A DNA stretch of 42,377 nucleotides from Candidatus Zixiibacteriota bacterium (GTDB lineage Bacteria; Zixibacteria; MSB-5A5; UBA10806): the NCBI GenBank assembly GCA_020344055.1, contig CP070813.1, forward strand, positions 1,237,550-1,279,926, in the 5' to 3' direction. Below are positions 1 through 7,920 of this stretch, one piece after another. A program made the translations under genes and the position numbers. The notes below the pieces were generated by a model. The model saw only the letters and a program-made list of their open reading frames with translations, was not told where the DNA came from and searched no databases. Within the stretch, counting starts at the first letter, position 1. Each line of letters starts with the position of its first letter.

Positions 1-81
1 GACTACGATTCGCCAACAGTGTTCCCAGAAGGTACAGAACGGAAAAAGATCGATAACTGGATCACGCTGGTATTAAAATAG
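1..81 (+). CDS. 3' end of an unidentified gene
   Basis: The first 27 codons of the window are open in frame 1 and end at a TAG at 79-81, giving a 26-residue tail ending in ITLVLK. It looks like the C-terminus of a real protein because the next gene follows on the same strand after about 170 bases. Too little is present to name a family. Confidence 0.4.
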   Translation, partial: DYDSPTVFPEGTERKKIDNWITLVLK

Positions 82-250
82 AATTATAGACAATTCCCGA
101 ATTTTTTGATTCCCGATAACGACGAACGGGGGGATGTTTTGGCGTTAAGTTATTTCGTGGGAAACCTCATTTCTCTTTGACCGCGGATATCGGTAAGGTT
201 ATATTTAATATTTGACTATAATTTTGGTTTGGAATGAAAGAGGTTTGCGA

Positions 251-694
251 ATGTCGATAGCTGATGATCTCAAGAAAGCGCATATAGACATGCTTGAGGC
301 CATAGGGGGCTTGAGTTCTGAGGAACTGACAAAAGAAAACACCATGGGCTACTGGTCGGTGCGGGATGTCATCCTGCATATCGCCATGTGGGAGGGCGAG
401 GTTATAAAAGCGATGTCGGTATGGCGAACCGGTCACGATTATGACTGGGGTTACGCCCGCGATATAGATATGTTCAACGAGTTTTATATGGAGGCGGGAA
501 AGGATCTCTCCATCGGGATGGTGCTGCAGATGTTCAACCTTGTTCATTCGGCGCTGGTCAACGACGTTTCCCTAATCAGCGATGAGATCTGGAAAAACCG
601 CGGCGAGCCGGAATGGCTGAGAGACATCACTATCAGGCATAACGAAGAGCACATTAAAAAAATTAAAAAGTATAAAGAGTCGCTGAATAAATAA
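251..694 (+). CDS. DinB-superfamily (ClbS/DfsB-like) four-helix protein
   Basis: This is a 147-residue protein of the DinB/YfiT-like four-helix-bundle superfamily. Members usually bind a divalent metal through three histidines and include thiol-dependent transferases, hydrolases and stress-induced proteins of unknown substrate. The segment GYWSVRDVILHIAMWEGE is typical of the family. H43, H130 and H134 (in RHNEEH) sit where the metal triad is expected. I chose the ATG at 251 because a GAAAGAGG-like ribosome site lies just upstream; the frame is open for 13 more codons but without such a site. It ends 15 bases before the biotin carboxylase gene, so the two may be co-transcribed. A second DinB-fold protein (DUF1572) occurs at 8655-9188. 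The family call is fairly safe; the substrate is unknown. Confidence 0.75.
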   Translation: MSIADDLKKAHIDMLEAIGGLSSEELTKENTMGYWSVRDVILHIAMWEGEVIKAMSVWRTGHDYDWGYARDIDMFNEFYMEAGKDLSIGMVLQMFNLVHSALVNDVSLISDEIWKNRGEPEWLRDITIRHNEEHIKKIKKYKESLNK

Positions 695-709
695 CTTCGC
701 GGAGATGAT

Positions 710-2212
710 TTGTTCAAGAAGGTTTTAATTGCCAACAGGGGGGAGATAGCGATCCGGGTTATCCGGGCCTGCCGCGACCTGGGGATCAGGTCGGCGGCGG
801 TATTTTCCGATGCCGATCGCGGGGCGTTGCATGTCCGCCTGGCGGACGAAGCTTATTATATCGGCCCGCCGCCATCAACGGAATCATACCTGGTTATTGA
901 TAAGATTATTGATGTGGCTAAAAAATCGGGCGCTGAGGGGATTCATCCTGGTTACGGTTTTCTCGCCGAGAACGCGAAATTCGCCCGAGCCTGCTCCGAC
1001 GCCGGAATTGTCTTCGTTGGCCCGCCTCCCGACGCGATCGAGATGATGGGGGATAAGATGGCTGCGCGTAAGGCGATGATAGCCGCCGACGTCCCGATAG
1101 TACCAGGCACAGAGGAACCGGTCGAACGCGAAGAGCAGGCCATCAATATAGCAAAGGAGATCGGTTTCCCGATACTGATCAAGGCGGCAGCAGGTGGTGG
1201 GGGTAAGGGTATGAGAATAGTCGCCGAAGAATCGGAGATCAAGTCGGGAGTCAGGGGCGCCCGCTCGGAGGCGAAGTCTGCGTTCGGTGATGACAGGATT
1301 TATATCGAGAAATATCTCGCCCGGCCCCGTCATATCGAGATACAGGTCATCGCCGACACCCACGGCAACTGCGTTTATCTCGGAGAACGGGAGTGCTCCA
1401 TTCAGCGACGTCACCAGAAGGTGATAGAAGAAGCCCCCAGCCCGCTGGTGGATGAAGTGATGCGGAAAAAGATGGGAGAGGCTGCCGTGGCCGCGGCAAG
1501 GGCCGCGGGATATTTCAACGCCGGTACGGTGGAATTTCTGGCCGACCAGGATAAAAATTTCTATTTCCTGGAGATGAACACCCGCCTGCAGGTGGAGCAT
1601 CCGGTTACGGAGCTGATCACCGGCATCGACCTGGCGACGGAGCAGATAAGGGTGGCATCGGGAGAAAGGCTCTCGTTCGAGCAGGATGATGTCAGAATCA
1701 GGGGGCATGCCATCGAATGCCGGATCTACGCCGAGGACCCATTATCCGGTTTTCTGCCGTCAACGGGCCTCCTTCGCGGTTACCAGGAGCCCTCCGGGCC
1801 CGGGATCAGGGTCGATTCGGGGGTATACGAGGGAGCGGAGATCAGCGTTTTCTACGACCCCATGATCTCCAAACTTCTGAGCTACGGCAAAGACAGAAAG
1901 CAGGCCATTACCAGGATGCTGCGGGCGCTGGAGGAATATAGAATTACCGGGGTGGCGAACAATATCGAGTTTCACAAGGATATTCTGAAGCATCCGGAGT
2001 TTATCGCTGGCAACCTATCTACCCATTTTATCGACGAGCATTACAGGCCCGCAGAAGAGCCGGTATCGGAGATCGAGGAGGCCGCTGCTGTTACGGTCGC
2101 GCTCGCGGAACACGAAGTTAGAAATAAAGTTACATTATCTTCCTTAAAGAAAAACGTTACATCATCGTGGAAAATGTCATGGCGGCCGGGAAGCGAGTTT
2201 AACAAGAAATAA
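710..2212 (+). CDS. accC: Acyl-CoA carboxylase biotin carboxylase subunit (copy 1)
   Basis: This 500-residue biotin carboxylase carries out the ATP- and bicarbonate-dependent carboxylation of biotin on a carrier protein. Visible features are the N-terminal KVLIANRGEIAIRVIRAC motif, the ATP-grasp glycine loop AAGGGGKGMR near residue 160, and the catalytic MNTRLQVEHPVTE segment near residue 288. The start is a TTG at 710, five bases after GGAG; no in-frame ATG fits better. It is longer than E. coli AccC (about 450), with an extra C-terminal tail typical of acetyl/propionyl-CoA carboxylase alpha subunits. The biotin carrier follows at 2349. No carboxyltransferase lies beside it, so the substrate (propionyl- or acetyl-CoA) cannot be decided here. 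A paralogue is at 15169-16668. Confidence 0.93.
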   Translation: MFKKVLIANRGEIAIRVIRACRDLGIRSAAVFSDADRGALHVRLADEAYYIGPPPSTESYLVIDKIIDVAKKSGAEGIHPGYGFLAENAKFARACSDAGIVFVGPPPDAIEMMGDKMAARKAMIAADVPIVPGTEEPVEREEQAINIAKEIGFPILIKAAAGGGGKGMRIVAEESEIKSGVRGARSEAKSAFGDDRIYIEKYLARPRHIEIQVIADTHGNCVYLGERECSIQRRHQKVIEEAPSPLVDEVMRKKMGEAAVAAARAAGYFNAGTVEFLADQDKNFYFLEMNTRLQVEHPVTELITGIDLATEQIRVASGERLSFEQDDVRIRGHAIECRIYAEDPLSGFLPSTGLLRGYQEPSGPGIRVDSGVYEGAEISVFYDPMISKLLSYGKDRKQAITRMLRALEEYRITGVANNIEFHKDILKHPEFIAGNLSTHFIDEHYRPAEEPVSEIEEAAAVTVALAEHEVRNKVTLSSLKKNVTSSWKMSWRPGSEFNKK

Positions 2213-2254
2213 CCGGTTGCGTTTTGGAGGGCTTTGCGCTAATTTAGGAATCTC

Positions 2255-2321
2255 TATTTCGGGAACTATGATTCCCGAAATACTTAAAGCCAATTGTAGG
2301 TCGGGTTTCCCCGAAACCCGA
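2255..2321. repeat. Two hairpins between accC and the carrier gene
   Basis: Two near-perfect palindromes fill the 136-base gap. The first (2255-2282) has 11-base arms starting TATTTCGGGAA around a six-base loop. The second (2301-2321) has arms TCGGGTTTC and GAAACCCGA around CCC. The second matches the outer arms of palindromes at 33052, 33582 and 34241, so it belongs to a dispersed family. Neither is followed by a T-run, so they look more like REP-type elements or mRNA stabilisers than terminators. Confidence 0.7.
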
Positions 2322-2348
2322 CGCCCGAGATCAGGGTTTGATAAATCG

Positions 2349-2849
2349 ATGAAATACCAGGTCACGATAGGCGATAAAAAATTCGAAGTCGATATAAACG
2401 GCGACGATCCCACCATCACGGTAAACGGCCGCAAGGTGGTGGTGGATCACCGTCGTTATAAAGGCGGCAAACTGCATTCGCTTCTGGCCGACAATGTCAG
2501 GTTCGAGTTCGATCTGGAGCGTTCCAACGGCGGCTACGATATCTGGCACAGCTCCGGCTCCATGTTCGCCGAGGTGGTTGACGAGAAGACCAACCGCCTG
2601 CGCAAGCTGATGGGGGAGACCGGCGCCGCCTCGAAGCTGGCCCAGCTCAAGGCTCCCATGCCCGGCCTGGTGGTGGCGGTGCAGGTGAAACCGGGGCAGG
2701 AGGTCAAGAAGGGGGACGGCCTGGTGATCGTGGAAGCCATGAAGATGGAGAACGAGCTCAAAGCCACAGGGGCGGGAAAGGTCAAGGAGATCAAGGTCAA
2801 AAGGGGCCAGGCGGTGGAGAAGAACGAAGTCCTGGTGGTATTTGAGTAG
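2349..2849 (+). CDS. Biotin carboxyl carrier protein (copy 1)
   Basis: This is a 166-residue biotin carrier subunit. The N-terminal half (MKYQVTIGDKKFEVDI...) resembles the linker or BT-like domain found in split propionyl/methylcrotonyl-type carboxylases. The C-terminal 70 residues are a biotinyl domain with the biotinylation motif EAMKMENE, the target lysine being K132. I start it at 2349 because the homologous sequence begins there; the open frame upstream translates the two hairpins and is not credible as protein. It works with the biotin carboxylase at 710-2212. It is related to, but clearly diverged from, the carrier at 14645-15151. Confidence 0.9.
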   Translation: MKYQVTIGDKKFEVDINGDDPTITVNGRKVVVDHRRYKGGKLHSLLADNVRFEFDLERSNGGYDIWHSSGSMFAEVVDEKTNRLRKLMGETGAASKLAQLKAPMPGLVVAVQVKPGQEVKKGDGLVIVEAMKMENELKATGAGKVKEIKVKRGQAVEKNEVLVVFE

Positions 2850-3011
2850 GGTAAAAAAGCATAATTTTAAATGTAATTTTTAAACTTCGCCAAAAAATGC
2901 CTGTATTATCCAATTATAGCGGCCAACCGATAAGATCAATAATAACGCATACACGTTCCGCCAGGCCTGATTCTATATTAAAATGCATTGGATGAATGCG
3001 GAGGCGAGATT

Positions 3012-4214
3012 ATGGAATTTCAAAAAAAACCATATCTTTTTTCCGCAATAGTCGGGCAGGAAGAATTTAAAACCGCTTATCTGTCCAATATAGTTAATCC
3101 CAAAATCGGCGGTTTGCTTGTCAGCGGACCTAAGGGTACCGGAAAAAGCACTATAGTACATTCCATAGAAACAATACTGCCTGAATATGATTCTGTCGAC
3201 GGTTGTCTTTTTAATTGTGATCCTGCAAGGCCGGAGAGATTCTGCACATTATGCCGGGAAAGGGATTCGATCGGATCGGTTCGTAAAAAGATGAAGATCA
3301 TTAACCTGCCCCTAAGCTGTACGGAGGACAGGCTGATAGGCAGCGTTGATATAGAAAGTCTGCTTAAAAGCGGCCGGAAAAAGGTTCAGGCAGGCATATT
3401 GGGTGAAGCGAATCGTAATATTTTATATGTCGACGAAGTGAATTTGCTGCCCGATCATCTTGTGGATGACATTCTGGATGCCGCCGCATCTCCATGGAAT
3501 ACGATTGAGCGCGAGGGCATTTCGATATCTCATCCCGACGAGTTTATCCTGGTGGGCACTATGAATCCTGAGGAGGGTGAACTGCGACCTCAAATACTGG
3601 ATAGATTTCCCCTCTGTGTTAAAGTAGAGACTATTCATGATTCACAAAAAAGGGTGGAAATAGTAAAAAGGAACCTGCTGTATGAAAACAATCCCGGCAG
3701 GTTTGATCAAATTTTCCGGAAAGACGAGAAGGATTACGCTAAAATAATCTTGAAGGCACGGACATTGCTTCACGAAGTGCAAATGGATGAAACGTTTCTA
3801 TATGGCATTGCAGAAGCCTGTGGAGCGCTTAAAGTTGACGGGCAACGTCCGGATATCATTATCGTAAAAACCGCTCAAACAATTGCCTCTCTTGATCAGA
3901 GAACCGATGTTATTGAAGAAGACATTTTACTTGCGGCGGAATTCTCATTATCTCATAGAACCCGCGATGGAGGGCTTCTGGAACCGCCATCGGTCGATGA
4001 AATCAGGGCAACCTTTACAGGCAACTTGAAGAAAGAAACGTCCCTTGAATCTCCTTCAAACAGGGCTAAGAAATTCTCCGGTTCACGGAGCGATATCGAT
4101 ATAAAGACCGATAAGTTCTTAGATGACGGTGAAATGGATGTTGATCGTTCGGGTATGACCTCTGACGATGTTCCTTTTAAAAAAAAAAGGATGAACCACC
4201 AAGGAAATCTCTAA
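3012..4214 (+). CDS. Mg/Co-chelatase AAA+ subunit (BchI/ChlI-like), zero-frame product
   Basis: This 400-residue AAA+ ATPase is of the magnesium-chelatase small-subunit type. It begins YLFSAIVGQEEFK as BchI/ChlI do. It carries Walker A GPKGTGKST at residues 39-47, the family Cys pattern C65/C69/C78/C81, Walker B NILYVDEVNLL at 136-146 and a sensor-like GTMNPEEGELRPQILDRF segment. Such ATPases drive metal insertion into protoporphyrin (Mg) or a corrin precursor (Co) together with a VWA subunit and a large H/CobN subunit. ATG 3012 follows GGAGG at good spacing. The zero frame stops at 4212-4214, 23 bases after a ten-A tract. The -1 frame continues without a stop into a VWA domain, so this is probably the short product of a two-product gene. 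No chlH or cobN gene is present in the window. Confidence 0.88.
   Translation: MEFQKKPYLFSAIVGQEEFKTAYLSNIVNPKIGGLLVSGPKGTGKSTIVHSIETILPEYDSVDGCLFNCDPARPERFCTLCRERDSIGSVRKKMKIINLPLSCTEDRLIGSVDIESLLKSGRKKVQAGILGEANRNILYVDEVNLLPDHLVDDILDAAASPWNTIEREGISISHPDEFILVGTMNPEEGELRPQILDRFPLCVKVETIHDSQKRVEIVKRNLLYENNPGRFDQIFRKDEKDYAKIILKARTLLHEVQMDETFLYGIAEACGALKVDGQRPDIIIVKTAQTIASLDQRTDVIEEDILLAAEFSLSHRTRDGGLLEPPSVDEIRATFTGNLKKETSLESPSNRAKKFSGSRSDIDIKTDKFLDDGEMDVDRSGMTSDDVPFKKKRMNHQGNL
4175..4190 (+). promoter_or_regulatory. Putative -1 frameshift / slippage site in the chelatase gene
   Basis: TTTT followed by ten A and GG. In the zero frame the codons are TTT AAA AAA AAA AGG. Two lysyl-tRNAs on A AAA AAA (4181-4187) could slip back one base and continue as AAG GAT GAA. 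The -1 frame has a TAA at 4178-4180, so the slip must occur inside the A-run. A run this long can also cause polymerase slippage; one extra A gives the same fusion. I see no strong Shine-Dalgarno-like stimulator or downstream hairpin. Confidence 0.65.
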
Positions 4215-5251
4215 AAACATCCGATAGTCTTCTCCATGATAAATTAGGTTCCGTATCTAAAAACGCTAATTACGATAGGCCCGGGGTCAAATTAAGGTTG
4301 CCGCTTCCTGATCATTCCGTGGAAAAGTTATTCCCATCTTTTGACGGTCTTTATAGAGTCGCCATGACGTCATTCTTTAAGTTTTTGCGAAACATTCGCA
4401 AGACAAAAGTCAGGGCCGCCAGAGGCCGCAGACGTCGTGGTTCCGTAGCTTCCCTGACCACCGGGCGGAATACCAGAATTGTCAAATACACTAAAGGCAA
4501 AAGCAAGCTGGCTCCATTAAGGACTGTATTAAATTCGGTTTCAAACGGGAATTATAACTTGAAACTGAGAAAACTGAACATCACCGATGAAGATATGCTG
4601 GGCTGGACTCGCCTGGAAAATGAAAGCCTGACTCTTATTTTATTAATTGATGTCAGCAGATCGACCTGGCCGTTTGTTAAAGTGTTCAAGGAGATATTAA
4701 AATCGCTAACAGGTTATTTCAATAAGCATAATGATAGAGTTGGCTTGATTTCCTTGCAAGGATTGCAGGCGAAGATCTACAACCATCCAACACATAATCT
4801 CAGGGTGGTTGCCCGCGGATTGGGCAAACTGAAGTTCCATGGAGAAACCCCGATAGCAGACGGATTGTACAAATCCCTGAATATGGCCAGACTGGAAAAA
4901 AGCAAAAATCCTGGTTCCAGAAGCATTGTCATTCTCTTAAGTGATTGTTACCCGGAACCGGTTATGCCCGGCTGTACAGATATATTCGATGATCCTGCTT
5001 ATAGAAATTCAGTCAATGCCGCTAGACAATATAAAAAGGGAAACATAATGCTTCTGGTAATAAATCCGGCTTTTGACAGCCAGGAAGGGAAGTTGCCGGG
5101 GGAAATATTGTCGAAAAATATAGTCTCGGCAAGCAGCGGGGAATTAATAAAATTATACAGGGCGAAAGACCAGAGATATGCGAAACCCTCCAGAAAGGAA
5201 ATTGAAACAATAATTAAAGGCATTGATGATTCTCTTTCTAAATATAATTGA
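4187..5251 (+). CDS. Chelatase medium-subunit part (BchD/ChlD-like, VWA domain), -1 frame
   Basis: This frame stays open from just after the A-run and has no ATG with a ribosome site near its beginning; the first conventional start is a TTG at 4298 without one. Read through the slip, it continues the protein from 3012 to give 746 residues, close to or slightly longer than typical BchD/ChlD. It starts with a charged linker and a basic patch (RGRRRRGS), as in D subunits. A von Willebrand A domain follows, with the MIDAS motif DVSRS encoded at 4649-4663, the threonine of GETPIADGL and the aspartate of VILLSDC. The VWA domain couples the ATPase ring to the large chelatase subunit. An independent second gene or a genuine indel mutation are the alternatives; the coding character on both sides argues against decay. 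Confidence 0.8.
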   Translation, partial: KDEPPRKSLKTSDSLLHDKLGSVSKNANYDRPGVKLRLPLPDHSVEKLFPSFDGLYRVAMTSFFKFLRNIRKTKVRAARGRRRRGSVASLTTGRNTRIVKYTKGKSKLAPLRTVLNSVSNGNYNLKLRKLNITDEDMLGWTRLENESLTLILLIDVSRSTWPFVKVFKEILKSLTGYFNKHNDRVGLISLQGLQAKIYNHPTHNLRVVARGLGKLKFHGETPIADGLYKSLNMARLEKSKNPGSRSIVILLSDCYPEPVMPGCTDIFDDPAYRNSVNAARQYKKGNIMLLVINPAFDSQEGKLPGEILSKNIVSASSGELIKLYRAKDQRYAKPSRKEIETIIKGIDDSLSKYN

Positions 5252-5704
5252 TCATCGGTTTGTAAAGAAACCGGATCCCCACAAACATATGTTGCTGTAT
5301 ATCAGATTATAATTGAGTAGGTCGATTCATGGCAAAGAGATTTGCCGTGGTTGCCCTGCGTCGCGGTGCGCCCACAGACGCGTATGTCGGAAGATGAGAA
5401 CGTTCGTCGATCATATTAAATTTATGGGCGGATCGTAGTCCGAAGGATGTGACCTGACCACCTATTAGTACCGGATCACGTCCCGACTTTTAAACCGAGA
5501 ATTTATAACACGCCATAGGGAAAAACGCCACAAAGAACTGTCTTGCCGGACTTGCTCCGGGATCCATATTGCCGGCCTTTATGGATTCCCGATAAGAGAT
5601 TTCGGGAATGACATGATTCAGCCGGTAAGTCAGGAGCCCCGCAGGACGTCCCGGACACATCTGTCAGGAGCCCTGTGGGCTCCTGATCTACGATTACTAT
5701 CAAT
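5252..5704. repeat. Gene-free gap with palindromic repeats
   Basis: No credible gene is present. A weak hairpin (CGGTTT/AAACCG, 5256-5273) follows the chelatase stop without a T-run. A REP-like palindrome occupies 5585-5609 (ATTCCCGA ... TCGGGAAT); it shares the ATTCCCG/CGGGAAT core with the element at 32484-32555. A perfect palindrome at 5664-5686 has ten-base arms TCAGGAGCCC / GGGCTCCTGA around TGT, with a partial copy of one arm at about 5628-5640. The palindrome may serve as the 3' end for the minus-strand gene that stops at 5705. Confidence 0.6.
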
Positions 5705-6349
5705 TTAAATATCGATAAAAAACGCCAGTATTCCAACAGCAATCAGCACCGTGGCGGTCAGGCCTTTTTCGTGATGTTCGAGGGAATGCCATTTCAGCCT
5801 ATCGATCCCCCGCCTTCCGATAAACACCAGCAGGACTATCCCGGTCACGGTGATAAAGAAGTATACCAGCGACACGGCTGTAATCCCGCGCCATCCCAGG
5901 GTTCCGGCGGTGAAATAATATGCCTCCAGCTCAAGGCAGGGGGAGAAGAACATGGCCAGGCTTAGAGAGGTCACGATGGCCGTTTTCGACCTGCGTCCGG
6001 CCGGGACGCTTTCGATGTGACGGTGATGATGCCCCGAACCCCGGAACTCCATGATAAGATATACGATCCCGAGTATGACCAATATCGAGGGGGCCACGGT
6101 TCGGGTGATGAATTCGTAAGATGCGGAGAGCTTATATCCGGCGAACCCGACCGCGATCCCGATCAGGATGGTGCTGATAGTGTGCGCGGCGGCGGTAACG
6201 GCGGTTATCCAGAGGGTCTCGCGGCGCGTCCAGCTTTCGGTCTTACTGATGGCCACCAGGGGAATCCAGTGATTGGGGATCAGCGCGTGAACCGCGCTGA
6301 GAGCGAGACTTCCCAGGAGTATTTGAAGCAAGCCGCCTATTTCATCCAT
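5705..6349 (-). CDS. NicO/RcnA-like integral membrane protein, putative Ni/Co transporter
   Basis: This 214-residue protein is very hydrophobic, with about six membrane segments. The first segment ends in HALIPNHW, resembling the metal-ligand HAxxPDH motif of the NicO/RcnA and UreH-like transporters. A histidine-rich loop (GSGHHHRH) follows the third segment, and FFSPCLELEAYY in the fourth is also reminiscent of this superfamily. Such loops often bind Ni2+ or Co2+. The ATG is almost directly preceded by GGAAAGG, so a slightly later start is possible. It converges with the chelatase gene; if it carries cobalt the two would fit a B12 theme, but this is inference. A TauE/SafE- or LysE-type exporter is an alternative. 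Confidence 0.6.
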   Translation of the reverse strand: MDEIGGLLQILLGSLALSAVHALIPNHWIPLVAISKTESWTRRETLWITAVTAAAHTISTILIGIAVGFAGYKLSASYEFITRTVAPSILVILGIVYLIMEFRGSGHHHRHIESVPAGRRSKTAIVTSLSLAMFFSPCLELEAYYFTAGTLGWRGITAVSLVYFFITVTGIVLLVFIGRRGIDRLKWHSLEHHEKGLTATVLIAVGILAFFIDI

Positions 6350-6694
6350 CCTTTCCGGTACTGAGCCCGAACCAAAAATCGCAAAAATAACCTATTTTTC
6401 ATTTCTGTCAATAAAATATATGGAATTACGTTAGTATTTTTTCGGGAGCGAGCGTTGCCCGAATGTCATTTTTCTTTTCCATGCGTAAAAAGTTATGGCC
6501 GTGTAAAAATTCTGTTTACAAAGACCAACCCGGCGAATATTATTAGTCGCCCTGAGATCGGGATTTTGAGGCGGCCCGCCGGTGGCCGTCCGGGACGTAT
6601 TGGAAATCCTCGTTCAGGAGAGCTGATTGGCAAAGAGGATAAAATAATTCGCGAATCGGAGACCGAACACAAAATTATAATCGAGGTAAAGAAA
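6350..6694. other. Gap without a convincing gene
   Basis: The 345-base gap separates a minus-strand membrane-protein gene from a plus-strand acidic protein. The frame of the acidic protein stays open through part of it, but its translation is low-complexity and Arg/Pro-rich and has no good start. AT-rich stretches at about 6380-6440 could hold divergent promoters. I see no structured RNA. Confidence 0.35.
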
Positions 6695-6871
6695 ATGAAA
6701 GAAGAAATGGAATTAGCCGCATTGCAGATGTCGAGCGGCGAGATTAGGAACGCTGACTTGCGTCGGCGTGACGATGACGACGAAGACTACGACGACGATG
6801 AAGACTATGACGAGGACGAGGACCTCGACGAGGACGATGACGAATACGAGGAGGAGGAAGAAGAGAAGTAA
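6695..6871 (+). CDS. Small highly acidic protein
   Basis: A predicted 58-residue protein starts at MKEEMELAAL. After residue 25 almost every residue is Asp, Glu or Tyr, ending in a run of Glu and a Lys. ATG 6695 follows a GAGG-containing stretch (AATCGAGGTAAAGAAA). It has no signal peptide or membrane segment. It shares the acidic-tail character with the PepSY-like protein that starts 363 bases downstream. Acidic tails can bind Ca2+ or basic proteins such as histone-like factors, but nothing here assigns a role. Low-complexity coding can arise by chance, so the gene is plausible rather than certain. Confidence 0.5.
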   Translation: MKEEMELAALQMSSGEIRNADLRRRDDDDEDYDDDEDYDEDEDLDEDDDEYEEEEEEK

Positions 6872-7234
6872 CCCGACGGATTAAGAAAAAAATTACTTAT
6901 AGCCCCCTTCGGTCCTGCGTTGGGCGATATTCCTCGAGCCGGGACTTCGGGCATGCCATGCCGGCCCATCCTTTCGGATCACAGACCGATTGATGAACGC
7001 CGAAAAATATTCTAAATTGAGCCGGATTTGTCGTACTCTATAACGGGAGCGACATAATTTCGCGCTTGCGAAATAAAAATCAATATAGGCGGTTCGGATG
7101 AAAAAGATCTTTACAAAGTAGGTTCTAATAGATATTTTCGATCGTCCTGTACTGATGGGTTGCGTGGTGGGCCGCCGGCGAGGGCGATTATTTCGGTTCA
7201 ATTTTGAAAATTAAAATAAAATCAGGAGGTCGAT
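6872..7234. other. Upstream region of the PepSY-like gene
   Basis: These 363 bases hold no gene that I accept. A minus-strand open frame here has unusual composition and no ribosome site. The last 20 bases carry a textbook AGGAGG for the gene at 7235. AT-rich DNA at 7060-7140 probably contains the promoter, but I cannot fix its elements. Confidence 0.35.
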
Positions 7235-7786
7235 ATGCGTACGTTTGTAAGAATTTTCGTTATTTCCCTGTCTTTAATGATTTCAGTGTCGCTGTGTTCC
7301 CTGGCCGCTGAGGAGGAATCCCCGGCGGTGGAGAAGGTTGACGTTCCCGAGGCTGTCATGGAAGCCTTCGCCAAAGATTACCCCGAGATGGAGATAATCG
7401 GAATAGAGATGGAGGAGATCGACGGCGTCACTTATTACGAGATCGAATGCGGCGAGGGGGAGATGGACGTCATTTATCTCGCCGACGGATCACTTTACGC
7501 CGTGGAGCAGGAGATTGACGTGGACTCTCTCGCGCAGGCCATAGCGGACGCCATAGCCGCTTCCTACCCGGACGGGGAAATCGCCGAGGCGGAGAAGATA
7601 ACCCGTGGATCGGAGACCGAATACGAAGTGATCATCATAATGGAGGAAGAGGACGAAGATATTGCCTATGAGGTCATAATCGGGGCCGACGGCAAGGTTA
7701 AAGGCGACAGGCAGATCCTGGATGAGGATGAAGACGATGACGATCTTGACGACTCCGATGTTGATTACGAGGAGGATGAGGATTAG
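7235..7786 (+). CDS. Secreted PepSY-like protein with acidic C-terminal tail
   Basis: This 183-residue protein has an N-terminal signal peptide (about residues 1-25, ending CSLAA before EEES). Two tandem PepSY-like units follow. Each starts with a helix containing an AxxxxYP-type motif (AFAKDYPEMEI; AIAASYPDGEI) and continues into beta strands with VTYYEIE or TEYEVII. PepSY-like domains are usually exported and often inhibitory or protective. From about residue 160 the chain is nearly all Asp and Glu, like the small protein at 6695. The ATG has a perfect AGGAGG six bases upstream. The acidic tail suggests cation binding in the periplasm or outside the cell; that is inference. Confidence 0.75.
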   Translation: MRTFVRIFVISLSLMISVSLCSLAAEEESPAVEKVDVPEAVMEAFAKDYPEMEIIGIEMEEIDGVTYYEIECGEGEMDVIYLADGSLYAVEQEIDVDSLAQAIADAIAASYPDGEIAEAEKITRGSETEYEVIIIMEEEDEDIAYEVIIGADGKVKGDRQILDEDEDDDDLDDSDVDYEEDED

Positions 7787-7920
7787 CGACGAGTTAAAAA
7801 CCTGCGGCTTGCTCCGGGTGATGACAAAAAGCGGGATATGGCCTATTAAATGGCGCATAGGATAATATAGAATAAGCTGATTTCCATAATCATTCGGCAA
7901 ATTAAATCCCGGAGGAGAAA

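Noticed and set aside
884..1708. Long minus-strand open frame opposite the biotin carboxylase gene
   Set aside because: It is the reverse shadow of a strongly conserved gene; its translation has no recognisable domain.
2217..2348. N-terminal extension of the first biotin carrier
   Set aside because: It would translate two hairpins, and the homologous protein begins at 2349.
4298..5251. The VWA frame as a free-standing gene starting at TTG 4298
   Set aside because: The frame is open and coding-like well before 4298, there is no ribosome site there, and the residues upstream continue the D-type linker. A frameshifted fusion explains the data better.
5331..5399. Short open frame MAKRFAVVALRR...
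   Set aside because: Only 22 codons, no ribosome site, within repeat-rich non-coding DNA.
6893..7201. Minus-strand open frame of 102 codons upstream of the PepSY-like gene
   Set aside because: Arg-rich, with no ribosome site or protein-like segments; it lies in a probable promoter region.
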